From Hymenobacter taeanensis (GTDB lineage: Bacteria; Bacteroidota; Bacteroidia; Cytophagales; Hymenobacteraceae): a DNA stretch of 64,000 bases. How positions within the stretch are numbered: position 1 is the first letter of the stretch; each line of letters starts with the position of its first letter. The DNA lies in the NCBI RefSeq assembly GCF_013137895.1, contig NZ_CP053538.1, positions 62,001 through 126,000 of the forward strand, in the 5' to 3' direction. The notes below the pieces were generated by a model. The model made no database searches, was not told the DNA's origin, and saw nothing but the letters and a program-made list of their open reading frames with translations. Position numbers and translations under genes: made by a program. Shown piece after piece: positions 27,311 to 34,408 of the stretch.

Positions 27311-27961
27311 TTATGTGAGTAGCCCTTGGCGTACGGCGTAGCTGATTAGCGCGGCCGTATTCTTGGCCTGGGTTTTCTCGATGATGTTCTGGCGGTGAGT
27401 TTCGATGGTGCGCTTGCTGGTGAAGAGCTTTTCAGCAATTTCGGCGTTGGTTAGGCCCTCTGCTATAAGTTGCAGCACCTCCGTTTCGCGCTTTGATAAA
27501 CCATCAGTTTTTTTGGCGGTAGCTACTACATTGGGGGTGGCCGCCTGCATAAGCTTCTGCAGAAACTTCACGCCAAGCTCTGAGCATAAAAATTGCCGGC
27601 CATTGGCCACCGTTCTGATGGCGTACACAATTTCCAGCTTGCCGGCATTCTTGAGCACGTAACCATAGGCTCCGGCCTCAAACATGCGGTTGATGTACTC
27701 TTCATGGTCGAGCATGGAGAGGGCCAGCACGTGCACCTGCGGATACTCTTCGCGCAGCCGTTTGGTGGCCTCCATCCCATCCATTACGGGCATGTTCATA
27801 TCCATTAACACCACATCGGTGGGGGTAGTGGCCAACAGTGCCAGCAGGTCTTGGCCGTTGCCAGCCTCCCCTACTACCTCAAGGCCTTCCTGATCAGAAA
27901 GCAGAGCCCGGATACCATCCCGAATGATGGTGTGGTCGTCAACAAGGATTATACGAATCAT
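27311..27961 (-). CDS. NarL/FixJ-family response regulator
   Basis: A 216-residue regulator from ATG 27961 (the frame from 27994 adds 11 residues with no support). The receiver domain begins IRIILVDDHTIIRDG with the acidic pair at D8/D9; the phospho-acceptor is D54 in VVLMDMNMPVMDG, and the conserved Lys follows in YVLKNAGKLE. The C-terminal LuxR-type HTH is GLSKRETEVLQLIAEGLTNA with EIAEKLFTSKRTIETHRQNI. It pairs in type with the HisKA_3 kinase at 19058, about 6 kb away on the same strand and separated by the opposite-strand CheB-KGG block. Its targets are unknown. Confidence 0.93.
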   Translation of the reverse strand: MIRIILVDDHTIIRDGIRALLSDQEGLEVVGEAGNGQDLLALLATTPTDVVLMDMNMPVMDGMEATKRLREEYPQVHVLALSMLDHEEYINRMFEAGAYGYVLKNAGKLEIVYAIRTVANGRQFLCSELGVKFLQKLMQAATPNVVATAKKTDGLSKRETEVLQLIAEGLTNAEIAEKLFTSKRTIETHRQNIIEKTQAKNTAALISYAVRQGLLT

Positions 27962-28116
27962 GATTGTCCAGAAGCAAAAAGAGGACCAGCCCAACTTTCA
28001 ACAATGACACCCTTGCTTAGCCTAATGTTCGTTTAAACGCTTAAAATAGGTATTTACAGGCTACTCTTTACGTATAAATACGCAAAGAAGACTCAGCAAA
28101 ATACCGTGAAATACCT

Positions 28117-30285
28117 CTACTCACTCTCACTTAATTTCTTGGCCAGCTTTGCCGGCACTCCGGCACTGTTGAGCATGCCGCTCACCAAGCCCTGGCGCCA
28201 GAGGGTAAACACCGAGGAGCGCCGTTCCCGCCCGGAGGTCATCTGTCCGGGTTTGAGGGGTTGCCCAGGCTTGCGTGGGTTATCGTCCCGAATAAAGATG
28301 CCATTCACTACGGATGTCTCTACCCGTTTGAGTAAGCCTGGGCGCTCCTTTTGATTTAGAAGCTGCAGCTTCAGGTCAGTATAGCGGGCCCACATGGTGC
28401 CGCTGGCAGCCTGCTGATTTAGGGCCATTGAGAACCGAATTTGCTTTACGTGGCCACTCTTAATGGCAATACCCCGGGTAGGCACCGTCATGGAGTTAAG
28501 AATAGACAACGGGGCCTGCCGGAAAACGCCCTGAACGGTATGTGCTCCCGAGCGGTCTAGCAGGTTAGCCTGCAGAGATAATTTAGCAAAGCAGCGGTCC
28601 TGAATCCAGCCGGTTGCCTCCCCGGTCATGGGTGAGCGGGGCCCCATCAGGTGAGGGTTATTGGTAATATTGTGCAGAGAAATACTTAGCCGGTTCAGCG
28701 ACATAGTCCCCGGCGTGGGGTCACGGGGGGCGCGGTAGGCTAACTGAATGGTAACCCGCTGAAAGCGCAGCTGACGTACGTTAAACTGAAATGGCAGCTG
28801 CCCTAAGGCTTCGGGCGTCATTACTGATCTAGCGGGGTTAATGCGGAAACGCCCGTCGCTGCGGGTGTACATCTGCGTTTGAGGCACTATAATACTACCC
28901 ACCTGCAGCACCCGTTGCTTCTGGGCGGCCCGGTAGTCTATGCCCGTCACGCGCATCTCCGGGCTCTTCACCATGATGTGAGCCGCCTGGTGCCCCTTGC
29001 TGCGGGCCATAGCCACCACCGACATGGTAGGCACCAACCGAATGCCCGTCAGGCGAAGCGTACCGGGCCGAGTATCGGCCCGAAGCTGCTGCCACGAGAG
29101 GTTATAGTATGGGGCATCCATACGCAGCGAGGCTACTCCGGTCCAAACAGACCAAGCCTCAGCGTAGTAAACAGCCGGCCGCGCGGCATTACGCGGCAGC
29201 ACCTGAATATTAGTGGCAATAGCCCGCATATTGCCTGCCACCGGAGCTTGCGAAACGCCCGCGATGCGCAACGTGCCACCGGTTATTTCCAGCCGTTGCA
29301 GGCGACACTCCTGCAGGTAGGGAGCCAGCAGTACGTGCAGCGAGGGCGGCTTCACGGTGGGTAAGGTCAGGGCCAGCTTAGGCGACGAGACCTGGAGTGT
29401 ATCCATGCGCAGATGCTTGCGGGCCAGCAGTGCGGCATCTAGGCCGGTCAGCCGCAAGCGAGGCATCACCATACTGATTCGGGTAGTCTTCTCCTGTTGG
29501 TCGTTAATGGGCCGAGTAGGATGTACCAGCAAAGAATCTAGCAGGAGCTGTTGCTGCTCAGAGGAAAACCTCCCGCGCATAAGCTTCACTTGGTGGCCCG
29601 GCACCCGCACAGCCAGGCCGGTTATTTCACCAGCCAGGGCGCTGGCATAGCCTATGCGCTTGGCATCGGCAGCGCCGGCGGCACTCAGCAGAATATCGTG
29701 CACTTGCAGCTGGCCGTTGCTCAGCTGCACGAGCGGTTGCTGCAAGGGGCCTACTGTGCCGTGCGCCTGCCGAAGCCGAAAGTGGCCTACCCGGATGCCC
29801 TCTACTGGCAACTGCTGGTATAGGGGCTGTGAGCTACCGGCCGTGGCGGGCATGGCCGCTAGTTGCAGCGCCACCGCATCAAGCACTACACTATCAATGG
29901 GTACTACACCTTTCTTCAGGAGGGCCAGCAGGCCTATGCCCCTTACGTCAAGCCGACCCACTGCCAGCTTTACCCGCGGAAAACGGGCCGAATCGGTGGG
30001 GCTTATGGCCGGGTTGGTATCCAGCCACAGGCCCCGGACGGCCAGTGTTTGGTCCCACAGGCTGGTTTGCAGGGAACCAATATGCAGGTGGTAGCGCCCA
30101 CGGCTTGCCGTAGCCACTTGTTGCTCAGCCTTGCGGCGTAGCCAGGGGTCAAGCTGGTGCAGGGCAATAATGGCCGCTATCCCCAGCAGACATAGCCCAC
30201 CCAGTAGCCACCACCCCCAATGGGTGCGCTTGGGCATGGGCTGGGCGGGAGCTGCAGATACGGAAGCAGTAGGAGTTGAGTACAC
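28117..30285 (-). CDS. AsmA/DUF748-like envelope protein
   Basis: A 722-residue protein with one membrane anchor near the N-terminus (WGWWLLGGLCLLGIAAIIAL) and a large periplasmic part. After the anchor comes DPWLRRKAEQQVATASRGRY with HLHIGSLQTSLWDQTLAVRG, the opening of AsmA/DUF748-type proteins, and then many repeated beta strands (VKLAVGRLDVRGIGLLALLK, PIDSVVLDAVALQL, LVQLSNGQLQVHDILLS). Related proteins are thought to move or organise lipids between membranes; this is inferred. GTG 30285 is the longest start; ATG 30237 (MPKRTHWGWW) is equally good. A weak TAAGGTTG box lies about 15 bp upstream. Divergent from the 2H phosphodiesterase. Confidence 0.7.
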   Translation of the reverse strand: MYSTPTASVSAAPAQPMPKRTHWGWWLLGGLCLLGIAAIIALHQLDPWLRRKAEQQVATASRGRYHLHIGSLQTSLWDQTLAVRGLWLDTNPAISPTDSARFPRVKLAVGRLDVRGIGLLALLKKGVVPIDSVVLDAVALQLAAMPATAGSSQPLYQQLPVEGIRVGHFRLRQAHGTVGPLQQPLVQLSNGQLQVHDILLSAAGAADAKRIGYASALAGEITGLAVRVPGHQVKLMRGRFSSEQQQLLLDSLLVHPTRPINDQQEKTTRISMVMPRLRLTGLDAALLARKHLRMDTLQVSSPKLALTLPTVKPPSLHVLLAPYLQECRLQRLEITGGTLRIAGVSQAPVAGNMRAIATNIQVLPRNAARPAVYYAEAWSVWTGVASLRMDAPYYNLSWQQLRADTRPGTLRLTGIRLVPTMSVVAMARSKGHQAAHIMVKSPEMRVTGIDYRAAQKQRVLQVGSIIVPQTQMYTRSDGRFRINPARSVMTPEALGQLPFQFNVRQLRFQRVTIQLAYRAPRDPTPGTMSLNRLSISLHNITNNPHLMGPRSPMTGEATGWIQDRCFAKLSLQANLLDRSGAHTVQGVFRQAPLSILNSMTVPTRGIAIKSGHVKQIRFSMALNQQAASGTMWARYTDLKLQLLNQKERPGLLKRVETSVVNGIFIRDDNPRKPGQPLKPGQMTSGRERRSSVFTLWRQGLVSGMLNSAGVPAKLAKKLSESE

Positions 30286-30545
30286 AGGAATCGATTAGCT
30301 CAACCTTACGTGAAAATCGTTGTTTCTGATTCTACACTTTAGGCTTATTCAAAGAATTCGCTCCAAAAAGGGGGCGTTTAAACCAGCAGACCAGAAAAAC
30401 TTATTTACTTGCCGGCTCTGCGCCGAGAATACGCATCGGGTATTCCTGCCTTTTACGGGCCATAGCAATAGCTGCATTTGGCTTATGCACAGAATACTCC
30501 GCCGCCCATTACCAACCATATTGGTTAGGTATAAGTTAACCAGCT

Positions 30546-31124
30546 ATGCTTGCCATAACTTCACTGCTTAACCCGCACAGTGCGGACCGCATCAACCGGA
30601 TTATCAAGAGCTTGGAAACGGAGTTTGGCCTTGATGATGTGCAGGCCACTCCAGATCCGCACCTTACGTACCAGCTTGCCGGGGTGCGCAAACTATCATT
30701 GCTGAAGAAAGTGCTGCGCGATGTAGCCCGCACCACCAAGCCATTTACCGCTTTCACTACTGGCCTGGGCTTGTTTCCGGGGCCCAATCCGGTTATCTAT
30801 ATCCCGGTGCTGCGCTCCGATGCCCTCAACCAGCTGCACCACCGTATCCGGACGGCTACGGCTCCTTTGTGCCTGCGCACCGACAAGTTCAGCGGACCCG
30901 ATTGCTGGCTCCCGCACATTTCTCTGGCCCTGCATGATACCACCCCGGAGCTGCTGGGCCCAGTGCTGCAGTACCTCAACCAACAAACATTCAACATGCG
31001 CCTGCTCATCAACAACATCACCATTTTGCGCCAGCAAGAGGAGCTGTTTGTGCAGGAGAAATGCTTTACGTTTGAAGGACATAAGCGTGAAACCGCCCCT
31101 GATTTGTTTCAGCAACTGGCCTAG
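30546..31124 (+). CDS. 2'-5' RNA ligase family protein (2H phosphodiesterase)
   Basis: A 192-residue cytoplasmic protein with the two H-x-[T/S] motifs of the 2H superfamily: PHLTYQ near residue 40 and PHISLA near residue 120. The spacing of about 80 residues and the bilobal order fit the LigT/CPDase-like fold. Family members hydrolyse cyclic nucleotide phosphodiester bonds or ligate RNA reversibly; the substrate here is unknown. Start ATG 30546. Nothing nearby suggests a tRNA splicing or RNA repair locus. The stop is in CTGGCCTAGGCC. Confidence 0.82.
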   Translation: MLAITSLLNPHSADRINRIIKSLETEFGLDDVQATPDPHLTYQLAGVRKLSLLKKVLRDVARTTKPFTAFTTGLGLFPGPNPVIYIPVLRSDALNQLHHRIRTATAPLCLRTDKFSGPDCWLPHISLALHDTTPELLGPVLQYLNQQTFNMRLLINNITILRQQEELFVQEKCFTFEGHKRETAPDLFQQLA

Positions 31125-31228
31125 GCCCCTACTCCCGCGGCAGTAGCCTCAGGAATTTTGCTCCTGAGAGTATCACATTTCCGCCCGCTCCCCCGACCTT
31201 TACTCCTTCCAACTCATCCTTTTCCTGT

Positions 31229-31699
31229 ATGACCGCCTACACTATTGTTCTAGCCCTGCACTCCTGGACGCGCTGGCTGGTGCTGATTTTCGGACTCATT
31301 GCGCTGTTTCGGGCCTTCTCGGGCTGGCAGGGCCGCCGCCAGTGGCTGGGCGCCGACAATGGCATGGGCGCTGCTTTTGTAGGCTCTATGCACCTGCAGC
31401 TCCTGCTGGGCTTAATTCTATACTTTGGCCTGAGCCCTCTTGGGGTAAAAGCTTTTGAAACGGCAGGCAGCGCCGTAATGAAGGATGCTGGCAGCCGCTT
31501 CTTCGCCGTAGAGCACTTAGTGGGTATGTTGCTGGCAGTGGTAGCCGCTCAGGTGGGCCGCACGCTCTCCAAAAAAGCTACTGACCCCGTACTCAAGCAC
31601 AAAAAAGCATTTACCTGGTTTCTTATTGCCTTGCTGCTGGTACTGCTCATGATTCCGTGGGGCATCTGGAATCCGGCCCGACCCGCGTTCCGCCTCTAA
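31229..31699 (+). CDS. Four-helix membrane protein (cytochrome b-like, unproven)
   Basis: A 156-residue inner-membrane protein with four predicted helices: ~5-25 (IVLALHSWTRWLVLIFGLIA), ~50-70 (AAFVGSMHLQLLLGLILYFG), ~90-112 (FAVEHLVGMLLAVVAAQVG), ~128-147 (FTWFLIALLLVLLMIPWGIW). A His is placed in or near each of the first three helices (ALHSW, SMHLQ, VEHLV), which suggests haem or quinone ligation. Related Bacteroidota proteins are often named cytochrome B on this basis. No haem binding can be proven from sequence. A compact terminator follows six bp after the stop. Confidence 0.7.
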   Translation: MTAYTIVLALHSWTRWLVLIFGLIALFRAFSGWQGRRQWLGADNGMGAAFVGSMHLQLLLGLILYFGLSPLGVKAFETAGSAVMKDAGSRFFAVEHLVGMLLAVVAAQVGRTLSKKATDPVLKHKKAFTWFLIALLLVLLMIPWGIWNPARPAFRL

Positions 31700-31704
31700 C
31701 TTGC

Positions 31705-31740
31705 AAAAAAAGGCCTCCCGATAACAGGAGGCCTTTTTTA
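31705..31740 (+). terminator. Intrinsic terminator
   Basis: AAAAAAAGGCCTCC / GGAGGCCTTTTTT with the loop CGATAACA, directly after the four-helix membrane protein gene. The T run supports termination of plus-strand transcription; the matching A run makes it bidirectional in principle. Confidence 0.88.
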
Positions 31741-31832
31741 TGGTGTATTTACTATCAATTCAAAATGAAGTTACTTTCTCTGGTGAGCTGCGTATAAGCA
31801 AAAGCGCAAGCTCAACTGCTCGTGGTTTTCCT

Positions 31833-32093
31833 ATGCCTTTTTCGTCTGCTACTGGGCCTGGGTTAAGCTTTTCCTGTGCGGAGTTTGCCGTATTAATTGA
31901 GTCAAACTTGCAAAAGCTGGAGCAGCGCCCGGAAGCGGAGCACCATCATCGAGCATTGCTGCAGGTGTTGCGGCAGCAGCTGGCAGAGCAGAACTTGACT
32001 GATTCACTTCCATCTCAGAGCTCCTCCACCGGTTTAACTGAGTACCCACGGGGCTTTAAGGCTCTGGCCGACGTTAGGCCCAGAAATTTGTAG
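31833..32093 (+). CDS. Possible small protein, 86 aa
   Basis: An open frame from ATG 31833 encodes a soluble peptide with a helical centre (CAEFAVLIESNLQKLEQRPE followed by HHHRALLQVLRQQLAEQNL) and codon use like the neighbours. The longer frame begins inside the preceding terminator and is less likely. No family is recognised. A transcript would need its own promoter after the terminator at 31705-31740; none is clear. It is convergent with the small gene at 32117. Existence is uncertain. Confidence 0.4.
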   Translation: MPFSSATGPGLSFSCAEFAVLIESNLQKLEQRPEAEHHHRALLQVLRQQLAEQNLTDSLPSQSSSTGLTEYPRGFKALADVRPRNL

Positions 32094-32116
32094 CCGCTAA
32101 ATGCCCCCATAGGCCT

Positions 32117-32299
32117 TTACTTGAGGCTTGCTGTTAGTGCATTGCCACGCAAGCCGCTTAGCCGGTAGTCTATATCTGGCAACGGGGAAGCTGTCTGCTT
32201 GCTAGTGTACGTTGCGTGCGTGAAGTAGTAAGAACCCGCGAAACAAGCGAATACCAGCAGGCTTACTCGCAACCAGGCCAAGAGAGTTTTAATTGACAT
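32117..32299 (-). CDS. Small single-pass membrane protein, 60 aa
   Basis: The frame starts ATG 32299 with one hydrophobic helix (LLAWLRVSLLVFACFAGSYY) after a short basic start, then a 35-residue polar tail with PLPDIDYRLSGLRGN. No family is recognised. It starts 14 bp after the stop of the carboxypeptidase-regulatory-like gene at 32314, so the two are probably one transcript. It might be a small envelope protein linked to its secreted neighbours. Confidence 0.5.
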   Translation of the reverse strand: MSIKTLLAWLRVSLLVFACFAGSYYFTHATYTSKQTASPLPDIDYRLSGLRGNALTASLK

Positions 32300-32313
32300 A
32301 CAGAGTAAGTTGC

Positions 32314-32787
32314 CTAGCGGCGCTGACGTTGATTTGTGGCTTGCAAGGTGAAGATCACTCCTCTCTGCTGCTCCGGCGACTGCAGAAACATTGCCTGTTG
32401 CTTATAGCCTCCGTAGCCACAGCTTAAGCCAATGGGCTCGGCGCTGGGAAGGGTAATGCTGAAGCTACCGGCGGCATTCGTGACGGCTACCTGTTTTGTG
32501 GTGCCACTCACCCAAACCGTAGCACCTGCCAGGGGTATGCCATTTTGCCCCGTAACCGCCCCAGTTAGCGTAACGGGCGTCTGGTTGCGCAGAGCTTGCT
32601 TAAGGGGTACTACCCGCATAGGCTGTAGCCGCGCCACCCGCCGTGTTGCCATTAGCTTGATAGCTGCCTTAGGTGCTCGGGTGCTGGTTGCTGTTTTCCG
32701 AATGGTTGGGCCAGGAGTTGCCGCTGCAACTGCCATTGAGGCCACCAGCAACCCCATAATGCGCAAGGCAGGGTAGAATGAATTCAT
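32314..32787 (-). CDS. Secreted protein with carboxypeptidase-regulatory-like domain
   Basis: A 157-residue protein from ATG 32787; the longer frame would need a GTG at 32805. A signal peptide (LRIMGLLVASMAVAAATPG) is followed by a basic, low-complexity stretch (residues ~25-68) and a beta-sandwich: VTLTGAVTGQNGIPLAGATV, VTNAAGSFSITLPSAEPIG. That is the CarboxypepD_reg fold found at the N-terminus of TonB-dependent receptors, but here it stands alone. Unknown role; likely cell-surface or periplasmic. It lies between two other small exported products on the same strand (32117 and 32844). Confidence 0.65.
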   Translation of the reverse strand: MNSFYPALRIMGLLVASMAVAAATPGPTIRKTATSTRAPKAAIKLMATRRVARLQPMRVVPLKQALRNQTPVTLTGAVTGQNGIPLAGATVWVSGTTKQVAVTNAAGSFSITLPSAEPIGLSCGYGGYKQQAMFLQSPEQQRGVIFTLQATNQRQRR

Positions 32788-32843
32788 AGGGGTAGGGTAA
32801 AACACTGAGAAACCAAAAGGACTGTAGGTTCTATTATCAGGGG

Positions 32844-33257
32844 CTACTTAGCACTTCCGGCCAGCAGCTGCGACACCGGCTGGCGCTCCTCTATCCACCG
32901 AAACGTGCTGTATTGGCCAGAGGTAAGAATGTGCAGCATAGCCGCATCATACTGGGCTAGCACTATTGCCACCGGCCGCAATGCCTTTGCGTTAGCCTGC
33001 CCTTGGGCAGTTGGATCTAGCTGCTGTAGCTTTTGCAGGGTAACCACGCGTACAGCAGCGGCTTGCTGTTGCGTAAGTCTGAGTACATCTGTGAAATAGC
33101 AGGTCAGTTGCAGAGCACGGGCGCCTACCTGCTTCTGCTGGTCCGCCACGGTGGGCTCATTACTGGATCCCATCATGGTAAGCTGATGATGCGTTTCAGC
33201 GTTAGAGTAAGTTGCAGTGAGCAGTAAGTTGAGGAGAGCAAAGCATGTCTTTTTCAT
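32844..33257 (-). CDS. Secreted small protein with LTxxQ-like motif
   Basis: A 137-residue exported protein: signal peptide MKKTCFALLNLLLTATYSNA, then a helical body. LRLTQQQAAAVRVVTLQKLQ resembles the LTxxQ motif of Spy/CpxP periplasmic chaperones, and the second half (AQYDAAMLHILTSGQYSTFR) has the matching spacing of Y, M, L and Q. The similarity is short and Spy function is not claimed. It ends 56 bp before the start of the carboxypeptidase-regulatory-like gene. Confidence 0.6.
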   Translation of the reverse strand: MKKTCFALLNLLLTATYSNAETHHQLTMMGSSNEPTVADQQKQVGARALQLTCYFTDVLRLTQQQAAAVRVVTLQKLQQLDPTAQGQANAKALRPVAIVLAQYDAAMLHILTSGQYSTFRWIEERQPVSQLLAGSAK

Positions 33258-33578
33258 GACAACAGGTGTGTAGTGGTAGAGAGTAGAGAGCGAATTGATG
33301 TTTCAAACCTACCTTTTACCCCTACGCCGTTCTGTACTATTCTTTCAATGGCTTGTTATCAATAGCAAACAGTCCAGTTTACTCTGCGAAAGAAGCAATA
33401 GCAACTGCCAATTATTTATAGCTCGAACGGTTCAGTTAAGTTAAAGGCTATCATATCCTATTGTTCCCATTATGAGAATAGATAAAACAATACCCTGAAC
33501 CTTAGAAATATCTATATCCCATAAAGAATCAAGTGCAATTTGCTCCGTACCTTAGCTTAAGTATAATACACTTATTGC
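33258..33578. other. AT-rich divergent intergenic region (321 bp)
   Basis: Between the divergent secreted-protein and LytTR genes. No ORF is supported. Near the LytTR start there is TTTG (33539-33542) and TATAATAC (33562-33569) with 19 bp between, but the box is only ~10 bp before the ATG, so as a promoter it would give an almost leaderless mRNA. No repeat or hairpin stands out. Confidence 0.35.
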
Positions 33579-34310
33579 ATGCTGCCCTTACCCCTTACTT
33601 GTGTTATAGTTGATGACAACGAGATTAACCGTTTAACGCTCGCCCACCTGATAGAGCTCACACCAGATTTGCAATTGGTAGCTTCACTGGTAGATGGTAT
33701 TGAAGCGCTAAACTACTTTCAGCAGGGTAGCCAAGCCGATATATTATTTCTAGATATTGAAATGCCCCTGCTGTCCGGTCTGGATTTGCCGGCCTTGCTG
33801 CCTAACCCAGCGCCGTCTATCATTATGGTAACCACGCACCGCGACTTTGCCGTGCACGCCTTCGCGCTGGCAGCGCTTGACTACCTAGTGAAACCCGTTA
33901 CGCTGGAACGCTTTAACGTAGCAGTATCTCGCGTGCGCGAACAACGCTTGGCCCAAGCGCCCCTGCTAAGCCCACCCGCCATTCCCGACCCTCATTCTGA
34001 TGCCAGCTTATTTGTAAAGGTTGGCTCCCGAATGCTGCGCGTGAACTTCGATGACCTATTATATATTGAGGCTCAGTCTACGTGCTCAGTGCTCATTACC
34101 AAAGGCCAGAAGCACGTGGTGTATTCTACCCTAAAAGCACTGGAAGAACGCTTGCCTCTGGCCCGGTTTGCACGCGTGCACCGCAGTTACATTGTAAATA
34201 CGGTACTCATTGATTCTGTGCAGGACAATGTGCTTAGAGTGGGCTCACACGAAGTACCGGTGGGCAAATCGTATCAGGATACATTTTACCGCACCTTACG
34301 CAGCATTTAG
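33579..34310 (+). CDS. LytTR-family response regulator
   Basis: A 243-residue regulator. The receiver domain (residues ~6-125) has the acidic pair in CVIVDDNEINRLTLAHL, phospho-acceptor D59 in DILFLDIEMPLLSGLDL, and the conserved Lys in ALDYLVKPVTLERF. The LytTR DNA-binding domain (~145-243) shows LFVKVGSRMLRVNFDDLLYI, VVYSTLKALEERLP, FARVHRSYIVN and VPVGKSYQDTFYRTL. Bacteroidota LytTR regulators are usually paired with membrane 5TM or 7TM kinases; none is adjacent. The convergent gene is a soluble hybrid kinase with its own receiver, so the partner is uncertain. Confidence 0.93.
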   Translation: MLPLPLTCVIVDDNEINRLTLAHLIELTPDLQLVASLVDGIEALNYFQQGSQADILFLDIEMPLLSGLDLPALLPNPAPSIIMVTTHRDFAVHAFALAALDYLVKPVTLERFNVAVSRVREQRLAQAPLLSPPAIPDPHSDASLFVKVGSRMLRVNFDDLLYIEAQSTCSVLITKGQKHVVYSTLKALEERLPLARFARVHRSYIVNTVLIDSVQDNVLRVGSHEVPVGKSYQDTFYRTLRSI

Positions 34311-34347
34311 CGCCAGTATGCGTGGTCATGGCTACGCATACTGGCGC
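34310..34347. terminator. Inverted repeat at a convergent junction
   Basis: Perfect 14-bp arms GCGCCAGTATGCGT (34310-34323) and its complement (34334-34347), loop 10 nt; it begins with the last base of the LytTR stop codon. No T run. Confidence 0.6.
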
Positions 34348-34408
34348 CGCAAAAGTCACTACCAGTACTTCTGCAGCCCATTTACCAGTAAGTTTGCCTA
34401 TCTGTAGC

